Below are positions 10,535-55,199 of a stretch of DNA of 64,000 bases, piece by piece. A program made the translations under genes and the position numbers. Position 1 is the first letter of the stretch. Every line of letters begins with the position of its first letter. Source of the stretch: Mixophyes australis (taxonomy: Eukaryota > Chordata > Amphibia > Anura > Limnodynastidae); contig JAVHZZ010000006.1 in the NCBI GenBank assembly GCA_036250195.1, positions 155,298,224 through 155,362,223 on the forward strand, in the 5' to 3' direction. Below the pieces are notes generated by a model. It was given only the letters and a program-made list of their open reading frames with translations. It did not search any database and was not told the origin of the DNA.

Positions 10535-11508
10535 ACCAATGATTCATTACATTAAAACCACTGACAAGTGCAATGAATCATCATCATCATTATCACCATT
10601 TATTTATATAGCGCCACTGATTCCGCAGCGCTGTACAGAGAACTCATTTACATCAGTCACTGCCCCATTGGAGCTAAAAGTCTAAATTCCCTAATATACA
10701 CAGGCAGACAGAGAGAGAGAGAGAGAGAGACCAGGGTCAATTTTGATAGCAGCCAATTAACCTACTAGTATGTTTTTGGAGTGTGGGAGGAAACCGGAGC
10801 ACTCGGAGGAAACCCACGTAAACACGAGGGGGGGGGGGGGGGAACATACAAATTCCACACAGATAAGGCCATGGTCAGGAATTGAACTCATGAACCCAGC
10901 GCTGTGAGGCAGAAGTGCTAACCACTTAGCCACCGTGCTGCCCACAATGAATAACAGATCATCTCGCTACAATGGCACCTGTCAGGGGGTGGGAAATATT
11001 AAGCAGCACATGAACAGTCATTTCTTAAAGTTGATGTGGTGGAAGCAGAATCAATGAAGCAGAATAAATGGGCAAGTATAAGGATCTGAGCGACTTTGAC
11101 AAGGGCCAATTTGGGATGGCTAGATGACTGGGTCAGAGCATCTCCAAAATGGCATGGTTTTGTGGGGTATTCCCGGTATGCAGTGGTTAGTACCTACCAA
11201 ATGAGGTCCAAGGAAGGACTGGTTGGAGGAATATGACAGTTGAGTTGAAGGTGTTGACTTGGCCCCCAAATTCCCCAGGTCAATCTGATGGAGCATCTGT
11301 GGTATGTGCTAGAAAAACAAGTATGAGCCATGGAGTCCCCACCTCGCAATATACAGGACTTAAAGGATCTGCTGCTCATGTCTTTGTGCCAGATACCTTC
11401 AGAGGTCTTGTGGAGTCCAAGCCTCGAAGGGTCAGAGAGAGCTATTTTGGCGCCGTGAGGGGGACCTACATAATATTAGGTTTTAATGTTGTGACTGATC
11501 GGTGCGTG
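10535..11508 (+). pseudogene. Tc1/mariner-like remnant, centre deleted and split by a SINE
   Basis: Left part (about 10965-11230) encodes KDLSDFDKGQFGMA and LGQSISKMA, the helix-turn-helix end of a fish/amphibian Tc1-like transposase. Right part (about 11240-11508) encodes in shifting frames NLMEHLWYVLEKQV, which holds the last catalytic acid region, and then VESKPRRVR. The central catalytic portion with the first two Asp residues is missing. A SINE (10577-10944) is inserted near the left end with a CAATGAAT duplication. Not functional. Confidence 0.72.
10579..10944 (-). mobile_element. tRNA-headed SINE, near full length
   Basis: On the minus strand it runs from a tRNA-like head (GTGGCTAAGTGGTTAGCACT, A-box-like; GAGTTCAATTCC, B-box-like) through TTTCCTCCGAGTGCTCCGG to a GGCGCTATATAAATAAATG tail with ATG repeats. 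CAATGAAT flanks both ends (10571-10578 and 10945-10952). Contains a poly-G run near 10830. Confidence 0.8.
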
Positions 11509-11512
11509 TGAA

Positions 11513-11561
11513 TATATATATATAGATATATATATAGATATATATATATATATATATATAT
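11513..11561. repeat. (TA)n tract at the Gypsy left boundary
   Basis: TATAGATATATA repeats directly abutting the LTR at 11562. Confidence 0.85.
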
Positions 11562-11925
11562 TGTGATGCTGACACCTGGCAGATGACAAAGCAACTTTTT
11601 GCTTGAATATACAGTGCTTTTATTGTCCATATCACCAATAAGACAGCAGATTTTTGTCAGGATAACACCACGTGACCCTAACTTTGGCTAGACACCAACC
11701 AAGTCACCAACCAACTAGTTGATATTGGCTGCAATGCACCATGATACAATACAGGTGTAAATACAACAAACCCCTCCCTTCAGACTAATTACTTAATTAG
11801 ACTCTGTCCCCCACCTGTGCATGTTCCACTTAGGAGTCTTACTCTGCAAGCAGTTAACCATGTCTGCAGCCTGTACCTGCAGACTCCCTGGGACCTCATC
11901 TATTACTATGCAGAAGAGGTCTCAT
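11562..11925 (-). repeat. 3' LTR of the Gypsy-like element
   Basis: Aligns by eye with 16267-16630: shared phrases include GATGCTGACACC, ATATCACC-ATAAGACAGCA, GGCTAGACAC, AAATACAACA and CAGACTCCCTGGG. The inner end is unclear because the similarity fades after TATGCAG near 11912. Confidence 0.75.
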
Positions 11926-12147
11926 GTTGTCTGTCAGTGAAAACACAACCTCAGGTTAATTTAAAGCGGTACACTCCGGAATGGAAGCAAAGATATTCCA
12001 GATACAGCGTTTCATTTTGTTCACCCGATGTTATTAAGGCCCAAGAAAAGAAAGGTTCTACCATTTAAAGTGTCCTCACAACCAGGCCTATCAGCACACG
12101 AACGGGCACCTTATCTTGTGGACACTTGAGAGAGAAAGAAGACAAGG

Positions 12148-12320
12148 GGCTAGATTTACTAAGCTGCGGGTTTGAAAAAGTGGGGATGTTGCCTATAGCA
12201 ACCAATCAGATTCTAGCTTTCATTTTGTAGAAAGTACTAAATAAATGAAAGCTAGAATCTGATTGGTTGCTATAGGCAACATCCCCACTTTTTCAAACCC
12301 GCAGCTTAGTAAATCTAGCC
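12148..12320. mobile_element. Palindromic MITE (family A)
   Basis: GGCTAGATTTACTAAGCTGC reads inward from both ends; the arms also share CTATAGCAACCAATCAGATT. The whole 173 bp is a near-perfect inverted repeat with flanking CAAGG (12143-12147, 12321-12325). Two related copies lie at 13556-13728 and 36989-37163. Confidence 0.85.
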
Positions 12321-12329
12321 CAAGGTGTT

Positions 12330-13010
12330 TCAAGATAATGTTCACAACTGAAGGCTTCAAATTTTCACAAATGGATGGTTTATGGGCCTTTTTTAACTGT
12401 GGATGTACTGTAACAGTGGAACAGGAACAAGAACAAGACTTACGGAAGCTATTTATGGCTATGTGGACTCCGGGCCAGTAAAGTTGCTTATAACTTGTTC
12501 ACTAGTTCTGTCTTCCCTTAAGCGTCTGCTACCTACCTAAATGTGTTCAGTTTTTAACAATAAGGGTACATGAACCTATTAATTGTTCTACCTTTCTCCC
12601 CTTTACTGTAGCAATTCAAAACAACATATATACAATGGCAAACATCCAGCCAAAATTAAAGTTTTCAGCAATATCATCAACATTATTAGCCAATTTAAAG
12701 ACATGTTGTAAAGTCACATAATTTAACTGGTCATTTGAAAGAGTTATGCAAATATAACAGTTCTGGGAAGTCAGACCAGTCTATGCCTTTCCCTGAAGGC
12801 AAGGTAGGTTCCTCTGCACGGTTACCAGCTATTGAGACTATTGGCTACTCCGGACTGGACAACCCACAAGACCTCTATGATGGCTTTATTCTCCCGAACT
12901 TCACTCTGGTTCAGGTTTTATAGCAGAGCATGACACTTACCCACTCCCTTATATTCAAGCTTGTCCATCAATGCTGGACCTTTGGCCAGTGATTCAATTG
13001 CTAAAGTGCA
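12330..13010. other. Internal Gypsy-element sequence, not assignable
   Basis: Lies between the family A MITE and the protease-like region. Minus-strand frames are broken and no reverse transcriptase motif was seen. Confidence 0.4.
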
Positions 13011-13013
13011 TAG

Positions 13014-13551
13014 CTAGACTCGTTGCTGGAGGATCTGTTTAAACAGCAGGAAGTCTCTGCCAAGAATCAATGGGTAAAGTACTTTTGGGGCTATGGCAGC
13101 CAATACCTTCACGGTTTGGCCTTTAAGTGTCGTAGCCCAAAGAATTCTTTGGAAACTCTTGGTTGCGCCATGTGTGCAGCACACTTTAACCCTGGGCAAC
13201 TGCAAAACCTTGGCTCCAGCCAGGACAGGGCTGGAGATCAGAGCAAGCTCACTCCCAGAGGTCACAACTAGAAGGACAATCTTGTTGTTTACCCATACAG
13301 TCAATTTAATTAAAGAGGGTCCACAGGATGCAGAACTTCGGAGACAACAAGACAGGTCCAACTTGGGAAAGTGAACAGTACATAGGCTTTTGTAGACCAG
13401 GACACTTGATTTTAAAGTGACCAAGTTCTCCGCACTTGAAAAACCCCCGGTAAGACAATCTTATAGCTGAACCACGACTAGCAGCAGCATTCTCTTTGAG
13501 GACTTGGACTTGGGGTTCATACATATGGACGCTTTCATCCTTAGTAAACAA
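13014..13551 (-). pseudogene. Gag zinc knuckle and aspartic protease remnant
   Basis: An upstream frame (13306-13551) encodes FFKCGELGHFKIKCP, a CCHC knuckle lacking its first Cys. An overlapping frame (13014-13424) encodes a retropepsin-like segment with VVTSGSELALIS where family members have D-T/S-G, and a PLILGRDFLL strand typical of the protease end. Loss of the catalytic Asp and a frameshift between the two mark it as dead. Orientation agrees with the LTRs. Confidence 0.65.
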
Positions 13552-13555
13552 TAAG

Positions 13556-13728
13556 GGGTATATTTACTAAACTGCGGGTTTGAAAAAGTGGAGACGCTGT
13601 TTATAGCAACCAATTAGATTCTAGCTATCATTTTGTAGAATGTCCAAAATTAATGAAAACTAGAATCTGATTGGTTGTTATAGGCAACATCTCCATTTTT
13701 TCAAATCTGCAGTTTAGTAAATATACTC
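13556..13728. mobile_element. Palindromic MITE (family A), second copy
   Basis: GGGTATATTTACTAAACTGC inverted at the right end; flanked by ATAAG at 13551-13555 and 13729-13733. Same internal phrase (ATAGCAACCAATTAGATTCT) as the copy at 12148. The target duplication lies in the Gypsy gag region. Confidence 0.85.
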
Positions 13729-13813
13729 ATAAGTCCAGGGCCGGACTGGGACTAAAAATCAGCCCTGGCATTTAAAGTACACAGGCCCACCTCAGGTCCA
13801 GTAGGAAAGAAAT

Positions 13814-14017
13814 CGTGTGTAGCACACAATTATCAACTTTAAATTTCAGTGTACAAATAAGCTATCAAGTATTTGTATGCTACGTGAAAAAACAGTCAGC
13901 ATTTAATTTATGTGCAAAACAGAATACTAATTTGCACCCCTTGCATTGTAACATGGCTTTGTCCAGGAGACTGAAATAAGAAGTTTCTTAAGTTAAGACC
14001 CTTAATGAATCAGGCCC
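13814..14017. mobile_element. Half copy of the Harbinger-type MITE
   Basis: Matches the right half of the 29907-30239 element (GTAGCACACAA, GAAAAAACAGTCAGCATTTA, CCTTGCATTGTAACATGG, TTAATGAATCAGGCCC). The left arm is missing. Confidence 0.75.
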
Positions 14018-14084
14018 ATTAGCACTAAATTATATTTGCATAAACTGTGTTTATATAAATATCCAGTAGGAATATACAGCATCC

Positions 14085-14330
14085 CCCCCTCGTGTGGCAT
14101 CCTTTCACTTCTCTCCCCCCCCCTGTGGCATCCTCTCTCTTCTCCCCCCTTCCTGTGTGGCATCCTCACTTTTCTCCCCCCCCATTTTCTGTGTGCCATC
14201 CTTTACCCCCTTTCCCGTTTTCTGTGTGGCATCCTTCCCCCCCTTCCCCGTTTTGTGTGGCATTTTTTCCCCCCCTATCCCGTTTTCTGTGTGGCATCCT
14301 TCACCCCTTATTCCCCCCCCCCCCCCTCGT
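14085..14330. repeat. C-rich tandem repeat (about 33 bp)
   Basis: Seven or so degenerate units of TTCTGTGTGGCATCCTTCCC followed by poly-C. The long open frames across it are a by-product of the repeat and not a gene. Confidence 0.85.
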
Positions 14331-14639
14331 TATAGTGTACTTACCTTTTCATCTTTTCTCTTCTTGTTTCTGTCTTCTTTCTTCTTCTGTTCTCCGCTCC
14401 TCTGACTCGGCCAACTTGACAGTGCAACATGTGATCTGGTGGCTGGTTCCTGGGGAGGAGCCAGCCACCAGGAAGCCTGTGACAGGCTGTCAGTGCACGC
14501 TGTGTCATTGCACAATGTAAACTGACAGTACACTGTGCACTGACTGCCCGGGACCGGACCGGCCCATCTGCCCTTCTGGCATTTGCCAGAAGGGTTAAGT
14601 CCCTTATCACATCATAAGCCCCTTATCACATCATTCGGC

Positions 14640-14945
14640 TGCTTGTTGAGGTTTACTAACTCTGCATCAGTTTCATTTACAGACTCTCTTAATGTGTGCA
14701 TCTCTTGACAAGTTTTTGTTTCAAAAGAGCAATTTCTTGGTCTTTCTCTGCTGCAATCTCTTTTGCAGTTTCTTTAAGAGCTTTCACTTATTTTCCTCTT
14801 TCCTCATATGGCTTTTGCAATTCATCATTCAAGGATTCAGAAACAACCATTTCTTGCTCTCTCTGCTGCATTCGCTTTGCAGTTTCTTTAAGAGCTTCCA
14901 CTTCTTTTCTCATATATTTGCAATTCATGGAACTGTTGCTTTGAG
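14640..14945 (-). pseudogene. Gag-like coiled-coil remnant
   Basis: On the minus strand the broken frames are rich in Glu, Gln, Lys and Leu (for example AEREQEMVVSESLNDELQKP), with two related blocks about 130 bp apart (TTTGCAGTTTCTTTAAGAGC on the plus strand at about 14763 and 14877). The position after the primer binding site fits a gag N terminus; the assignment is tentative. Confidence 0.45.
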
Positions 14946-15239
14946 TTCCATATCTCTTCTTCAAGCCAAAAGTTTTTCTTCATGCACTCAAATTTTACCC
15001 TGGCCACTTAATCTGCACCAGGTAATAACAGGTTTTCGCAGAGAGCAGGAGGTTTTTCAACTTTATATCCCACCTGCAAACTCCCGTGCAGAGTTTCCTG
15101 TTGGAAACTTTCTTTTTGGCTCACTGTATTCTTTATCTTGCCCATCTTAACTAAAGTAAACACAAGGTATCATCTCCCTTGACAAGCAATCAGCTCAAAT
15201 CCTTTGTAGTACCCTCTGACACCCTCCCCTACAATCTAT

Positions 15240-15945
15240 TTTGCATACAGCGGCTATATTGATATCCCTTGAAAATTGTCTTTCCTCTGCTGAGCCACTC
15301 TGTCAGTCTCTACATCGGCTGCCTGATTTTCATTGAATCCAATATAAAATTCTTCTACTAACATACAAGGCCATCAACAAAATTGCACCGACATACATCT
15401 CAAAATATCTCCCAACTCGACACCTCCGTTCTGCACAAGATCTGTGTCTCTCTTCCACACTCATCACATCCTCCCATTCCCAGTTACAGGATTTTTTCGG
15501 GGCTGTATCCACTTTGTGGAATTCCCTCCCTCGCACAGTAAAACTTTCCTTTAGTCTTCAAACTTTAAGCATTCTCTGAAAACCCACCTCTTCGGACAAG
15601 CTTATGATATTTCTTAACCACCATCTTAATCTCCCTAGGTTACTCTATTACTACTCTAACGCCACTAACACAAGATAACAACCCTCTGACCACAGTGCTG
15701 TGTGACTGATCATACAGCCCATTCAATACTTTTTACCTTTGCATTCTAGCTGAAAATACGCAATATGATGTAGCACCGTTGTATATCAAGCTCCCATTGT
15801 CCTATAGATTGTAAGCTTGAGAGCAGGGCCCTCTTACCTCTCCGTCTGTATGTATTAACCAGTATTTTTTTATTATTGTTTGTTCCCAATTGTAAAGCGC
15901 TACGGAATTTGCTGGCGCTATATAAATAAATGATGACAATATGCA
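15240..15945 (+). pseudogene. L2/CR1-type LINE, C-terminal remnant and 3' tail
   Basis: Plus-strand frames encode IQYKILLLTYKAINKIAPTY, ISKYLPTRHLRSAQDLCL and TLWNSLPRTVKLSFS, the end of a non-LTR retrotransposon polyprotein common in fish and frogs. The 3' tail includes TGTAAGCTTGAGAGCAGGGC and AAGCGCTACGGAATTTGCTG, then GGCGCTATATAAATAAATGA. Stops and frame changes show decay. It is inserted in the Gypsy element. Confidence 0.68.
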
Positions 15946-15949
15946 CAGG

Positions 15950-16247
15950 TTTTTTTGGACCACATCCAACTCACAACTTAGGGAATCATCAAGTGTGGCA
16001 CTACAAAAACCAGCAATTTTTAAAACTTTTGCTTTCTTTGCAAACAGGTGCTTTACAGTTCACAGGTTTATTGCTTTTTCTCTGCCACTTCACAGGCAAT
16101 AATGTCTTGTTTCTCTGCAACACAGCAATTTTTCCCCATTGCAACTGACAGCTTTATAACTGTTTGGTGCTTGATAGTGGCATTCAACAGGTTTCACTCA
16201 CCACCAATTGTTGACTAGGTGGACAGCAGGATGTGGTTGTCCTTTGT
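15950..16247 (-). other. Gypsy leader region
   Basis: Sequence between the primer binding site and the LINE insertion. No open frame; presumably leader of the minus-strand element. Confidence 0.4.
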
Positions 16248-16265
16248 AATCCCACAATGACACCA
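16248..16265 (-). promoter_or_regulatory. Primer binding site, tRNA-Leu type
   Basis: The minus strand reads TGGTGTCATTGTGGGATT one base after the LTR end. The 3' end of tRNA-Leu(CAG) predicts TGGTGTCAGGAGTGGGATT; the match is good apart from the central bases and one deletion. Confidence 0.65.
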
Positions 16266-16266
16266 C

Positions 16267-16638
16267 TGCGATGCTGACACCCATCAGATGACAGAAACAA
16301 CAACTTCTTGCTTGCATTAACCTTTATTGTTCATATCACCCATAAGACAGCATACTTTTGCCAGGATGACACGAGTCAACCTCTACTCTGGCTAGACACA
16401 GTCATTCTGCCTAGTCACTGACCAACTAGCTTTCATCAGTTGCACTGCACCAGGGAACAATATAGGTTTAAATACAACAGACCCCTCTCTTGAGTCTATT
16501 TAATTCATTAGACCATGTCCTCTACCTGACCAATTTCCACCTAGGATTCTCACTCTGCAAGCATTGAGCCCTGTCTGCAGACTCCCTGGGGACTCATCTG
16601 TCCCTATGCAGGTGAGGTGTGCAAATGACCCTCTTTAT

Positions 16639-16642
<4 letters not shown>
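16267..16642 (-). repeat. 5' LTR of the Gypsy-like element
   Basis: 376 bp, TG...CA ends on the minus strand, followed by the primer binding site and preceded by (TA)n. Confidence 0.72.

Positions 16643-16697
<55 letters not shown>
16643..16697. repeat. (TA)n tract
   Basis: Simple TA repeat at the outer edge of the 5' LTR; continues the tract seen at 11513-11561 if the element is removed. Confidence 0.9.
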
Positions 16698-16999
16698 CAT
16701 TATTTTGTATAAATTACAAGAAGTGACATCCAAAGACTACTGGTTTTTAGATCGTAAGATATTTGTTTTATGTAAAATAAAATGCTACATCTGTATGACG
16801 TCAATATAATATTTTTCACTGTTAAGCTTGTTCGACTTTAAAGAACAGCCGCTCAGAGCATAAATAGAGTTTGTTTATATTTTGTTTTTAGATAATAAAA
16901 ACAAAAGACCTGCGAAGGAAGAAAATATAACAGGAACAGTTGATAGTCCACAAGGGCATGATAAGATATAATGATGCAAAAGCGGAATTAAAGGAGGTA
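16698..16999 (-). other. UCKL1: Probable start of the UCKL1 3' untranslated region
   Basis: The AT-rich sequence after the stop codon shows no open frame or recognised repeat. I found no convincing AATAAA on the minus strand before the (TA)n tract at 16643-16697, so the transcript end is not placed. Confidence 0.4.
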
Positions 17000-51357
<34,358 letters not shown>

Positions 51358-51394
51358 TCCCGGGAATGTCACAGGGAGCAGCTCTGGAGCCTGC

Positions 51395-51407
51395 CGGGAA
51401 TTGTAGT
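51395..51407 (-). promoter_or_regulatory. ACTACAATTCCC promoter motif (ZNF143/THAP11 type)
   Basis: The minus strand reads ACTACAATTCCCG, matching the ACTAYRNNNCCCR vertebrate promoter motif associated with ZNF143/THAP11. It lies 38 bp upstream of the UCKL1 start codon in a locally CpG-containing stretch, as expected for a housekeeping promoter. A weaker opposite-strand match, ACTGCAAATCCCG, lies at 51461-51473. Confidence 0.6.
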
Positions 51408-51409
51408 TC

Positions 51410-52319
51410 AAAACGGATACATCTGTCACGCTGCTGCGAGAACGGAAATCACAGAACTGGACTGCAAATCCCGGGGGCACCCGCGGCACTAATAGAGGCA
51501 CTTCGAAGCTGTAGTAGAATGGTTGTCATGGTGTTATTGGCAACCAAATATAACCAGGCAGAAAGTCAGCAGGAAAATAGTATATTTAGCACAGAAATAA
51601 CTGGAGTTCTTAATGAAACTGAAGAACGCAGAACTACACCCTCATACTAACTGGAAATAATGTAAAAAAAATATCGAATTATTTATACAACAGGCATTAA
51701 AACGTTTAACTTTTAAAATTACACGTATGCAAATTACCACAATGTACATTATTTAAGCCAGTTTCACGTAATGAGCCTTTAGTTACACTGTTTCGAATTC
51801 CCTATTCCTTTTTCCAAATTGTCCATCTTTTAGGTCAGATATATTAGTAATAATATGTTATCGCAACAAATATTTGTCCACTTTATTGTACAAGTAGTAC
51901 AATATAAATTAGATGGAATAATTAGCTGTTCCTGTATGAACCCTATGGGGCCTATCAATCATTATTTTTACTGTAAATTCCCCGAAAACGGACAGACACA
52001 AATCTAAGTATCATGCAAATTTATTAATAGTGCATCGCAACAGATATAGCAATTTAACAAGTGATGAAAAGGCATTTTATACATACGATAATCTCCGCCA
52101 GCTCAGTCTGGCGTGCATTACCGTATAATGTAATTTTTCAACTCTATGGGGAGAGCATTGTGGTAGAGGGATCTTCAGATCCCTTATCGCTCTTACTGCT
52201 CTCCCCTCCGGTCACTATTGCACAGGTGGTCACTGCGATAGTGACCATAGGAAAGACAAGAGAGGGGTCTTTGCAGGAACAGCAGTCTTTCGTGACTACT
52301 AGTGCTGTTGAAGTTTGTT
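51410..52319. other. UCKL1 upstream region and unknown repeat
   Basis: The first part is the gene's 5' flank. From about 51950 to 52320 there is a stretch with nested hairpins (GGGATCTTCAGATCCC; GGTCACTAT...ATAGTGACC) that looks like a small DNA element. No gene supported. Confidence 0.4.
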
Positions 52320-52537
52320 CTTTTTAAAGACTTTATTTTTGCAAGGGTCAACGGTTAACAACAGGCAATCTGCGTTTCCATGTTCTGCACTTTTCCAGTG
52401 CTGAATGGTGAAGTTATATTGCTGCAAAATTAAGCTCCATCTTAACAGCTTTCCATTATCCCCAGAAACTCTATTCAGCCAGTTTAGAGGATTATGATCT
52501 GTTATAATGGTGAAATCCCATCCATACAGGTAGGGCT
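52320..52537 (-). pseudogene. Gypsy 1 RNase H fragment
   Basis: The minus strand encodes GWDFTIITDHNPLNWLNRVS and LRWSLILQQYNFTIQHWKSA, the end of a Gypsy RNase H domain (TDHNPLxWL motif), then stops. Separated from the reverse transcriptase by about 280 bp of unrelated DNA. Confidence 0.8.
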
Positions 52538-52816
52538 GTACAAAGAGTAATAACCCCCTGGCACTGCATATTACAATTCAAGATACAAAAATATCTGAAT
52601 AAATTTATTCTCAATGACAAAGTATGGTCATACAAAAAATAAAAATGTAGTCAATTAAGATTAAAACAACAATATATATGCTTCTCTAATCAGTCCTCCG
52701 TCCATCAACACTTGTCAGTGTTGTAATCAAGGTATTTGATTAGACAGGTATATCCATATATAGATGTGTGAGTACTCACACGAACTTTGCTAAACTATAG
52801 CCTCCGTGGTGTTATG
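52538..52816. other. Foreign segment between reverse transcriptase and RNase H
   Basis: AT-rich, non-coding, with a GTGAGTACTCAC palindrome near 52770. It replaces about 130 residues expected here, so it is either an insertion with deletion or a rearrangement junction. Confidence 0.5.
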
Positions 52817-53704
52817 TTATGCTTTTGAAGATCCCAACTTTCGGTAATACACAGCTGTACCTAAGAAAGACATGACCTGCTTCTTCGTGGTAGGGGTCAG
52901 CCATGCCGTGATAGCCTCTACCCTGCCTGGCTCTGGGCGGAGGCTACCTCCCCCTACATGGTGCCCCAAGTACTGCACTTCACGCATGTCAAGCTGGCAT
53001 GTCTGTGGCTTGATAGTCAGACCTGCCTCAGTAATTCGGCCTAACACACTATTCAGATGGATCAGGTGCTCCTCCCTGGTCTGGCTTGACACCGCAATGT
53101 CATCCAGGTAGGCAACTGCATGTCCCTCCTGGCCCTCTAACAGGTCATTGACCATGTGCTGGAAGGACGCCGGGGAATTTTTCATTCCAAAGGGCATGAC
53201 CAAGAACTCAAACAGCCCAAATGTGGTGATAGATGCCAAGCGCTCACGGGCCTCGGGTGACAATGGGATCTGCCAGTGCCCTCTACTGAGATCTACGATG
53301 ATGATGTAGCATACGTGGGCAAGGTGATCTAGTAGTTCATCTATCCTAGGCATAGGATAAGCATCAAGCACTGTGGCTTTATTCAACCTCCTATAGTCTA
53401 TACAGAACCAGGTGCCCCCACATTTCTTTGGGACCAGTACTACTGGGGCATCCCATGAACTGTGAGACTTTTGACTTACCCCTAGCTGCAACATCTCGTC
53501 TATTTCCATTTTCACTGCTTCTAGCTGCTCTAGCTGAGAGTCAGACAGCTCTTCACTGCAGTGGGCGTCTGGTAGGGAACCTTTCTCTTTAGCAACGGCT
53601 GCTAAATCCACCAAGGGGTCAGATTCCTGATCGCTCTCAGGTAGCCTACACACAGCTAACACACAAGTTACCCTTATCTCAGAACACAGGGTGCAAAACA
53701 ACAC
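52817..53704 (-). pseudogene. Gypsy 1 reverse transcriptase fragment
   Basis: Open for 295 codons. Shows MLQLGVSQKSHSSWDAPVVL, an IDYRRLNKAT motif, LVMPFGMKNSPASFQ and the catalytic YLDD. The first catalytic Asp lies in IIIVDLSRGHWQ. The frame ends at YYRKLG where the finger-to-RNase H connection should continue. The open length suggests moderate age. It cannot work alone because flanking domains are missing. Confidence 0.88.
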
Positions 53705-53734
53705 AATTTACTATATTGTCATCAGACACCTCTA

Positions 53735-54775
53735 TCATTGCAGGTGCTGGAGGAAGGCGGTTAGAGAGACTGATTCAAGGTCAGTGTTACCTTCTGGCAT
53801 CTCCCTTTCCTGCCCCTCAGGGGTTAATTCTGAGTATTTGGCCTGCACTGCTTGCTGGCATGTGAACACTGACACTTCAGACAAATTACACATTTCAGGT
53901 ATACTAAGACCTACATTTTTCTTGTCACACCCTCGCTTACACATTTCATGTACAATGGAACCTGCATTTTCCTTGTCATATCCTGGTAAATGATAACAAA
54001 CAGGGTTACTCTCAGCAGACTCTAACACAGTTTCAGGAACATTGTCACCTGTCCCTGCCTCATGAGAAAAGGTCAGTGGAAAAGCGGGTTTAGATTCTAC
54101 CACTGTACCATGTGTGACATTCACACCATTACACACCTCACTATTATTAGGGGTTTACAAATTATCCACACTTAAATCTGGATCTTCGCATAAATCCACA
54201 TAATTGCAGGAGTTAACACTGGCACCTATCTACTTCTCACCCTCACATATCTCTATCACATTATAGAAGGCGAAATTATCACAGAGCATTTCAGGTTCTT
54301 CACACAGAGTGACATTTTTCTCTCAGTACAAAAGGCCATTTTCCCAACAAATCCTATTTTCTTCACCTCTGAGCTTGTGAGTGTTGCACACAGCACGAGG
54401 TCGCTCATTCAAATCACTGCATGAATCTGCTGCTTCTACAGTGAGGGATGGGGGTGGAGGTGGATTAGCTTCTAGCAAACTTCCCTCCACACTTTCAGGG
54501 GTGAATGCACAGCTCCTCTGTGCTGCTCTCCGGGTCTCTACTGCAAAGACATTGGATACATTTTCACACTTTGGGTCACCTTCAGAGCTGGGCACGTGTA
54601 AATCGATCTGACTACCTAAAACATTAGCAGACATGGTATCACATTCAGGCACAATCTCACACATTTTGTCCTGATCAAATTCACAACCCAGGGGATAAAA
54701 AGTGTTAGTCTCTTCAACAAGAGCATTATCACCAAACACATTGACACACAAGCTCTGTATCACAGGTACCTGCAT
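53735..54775 (-). pseudogene. Gypsy 1 spacer between protease and reverse transcriptase
   Basis: Two frames (53735-54136, 54323-54775) rich in Cys, Glu and Thr, without domain motifs I can name. The position suggests a polyprotein linker. Stops near 54150 and 54320 break it. Confidence 0.5.
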
Positions 54776-54919
54776 ATCTGCATGAGTATTCTCAGCAGCA
54801 CATGAAATTTAATTTCATATTTTTGCACTTATTTTATGCTGGTCAGCAGAATCCATCTGACGATGAATAGGGTTAGTTTGCAACAGTGCATCAGAAATGA
54901 CATCACTTTCATTTATTTA

Positions 54920-55158
54920 AGCAGCGTGCATCCTTCCCAAATCAGTCCCCAACAGTACTGTGGCAGGCAGATTGTCTAGTACCCCAACATCTGGTATTCC
55001 TCTGCCAGATCTCCAATCTAGGTACAATCTGGTTAAGGATACTGCAGAATGTAGGCCCCGCACTCCTCGCACAGCAATAGTCTTCCCAGGAATAATGTTC
55101 TATGGGCTCACTAGAGCTGGGTGTACAAGAGTCAGGTCTGTGTCAGAGTCTAACAACC
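54920..55158 (-). pseudogene. Gypsy 1 aspartic protease remnant
   Basis: The minus strand encodes LLDSDTDLTLVHPALVSP, a stop, GKTIAVRGVRGLHSAVSL and ATVLLGTDLG. The pattern fits a retropepsin, but the active site reads D-S-D where D-S/T-G is expected, and there is an in-frame stop. Confidence 0.65.
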
Positions 55159-55199
55159 CAAGTGCGAGGTACAATTATTTAAAAGAAAACAATAAGTAA

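Larger units (their letters stand above)
13736..14597. mobile_element. Composite repeat with GGGCCGGACTGGGAC-type ends
   Basis: Starts CAGGGCCGGACTGGGAC and ends with GGACCGGACCGGCCCATCTG and a TTCTGGCATTTGCCAGAAGG hairpin, the style of a common amphibian non-autonomous DNA element. It contains a Harbinger-type half copy (13814-14017) and a C-rich tandem array (14085-14330). Confidence 0.5.
11562..16642 (-). mobile_element. Decayed Gypsy-like LTR element with both LTRs
   Basis: Minus orientation. The 5' LTR is 16267-16642 (starts TGTGATAAAG, ends CATCGCA). The 3' LTR begins at 11562 and resembles it over about 360 bp. TATAT flanks both sides (11557-11561, 16643-16647). Inside are a Leu-type primer binding site, a coiled-coil gag-like stretch (about 14650-14940), a damaged zinc knuckle and a protease-like frame. 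No reverse transcriptase was recognised, so it is deleted or non-autonomous. It has collected two palindromic MITEs, a Harbinger half-element, C-rich repeats and a LINE fragment. Confidence 0.7.
52320..55165 (-). mobile_element. Gypsy-like retrotransposon 1, decayed
   Basis: Minus orientation; order from high to low coordinate is protease, a Cys-rich spacer, reverse transcriptase, a gap of foreign DNA, then part of RNase H. No LTRs were recognised. It is truncated at both ends, next to a Tc1 copy at 55.2 kb. Confidence 0.75.

Noticed and set aside
14036..14520. Overlapping Pro/Phe-rich frames of 99-142 residues
   Set aside because: They run through a C-rich tandem repeat in all three frames, which is a composition effect.
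51366..51650. 94-residue plus-strand frame over the UCKL1 first exon
   Set aside because: It overlaps the exon and promoter in antisense, has no recognised domain and starts without an ATG of good context.
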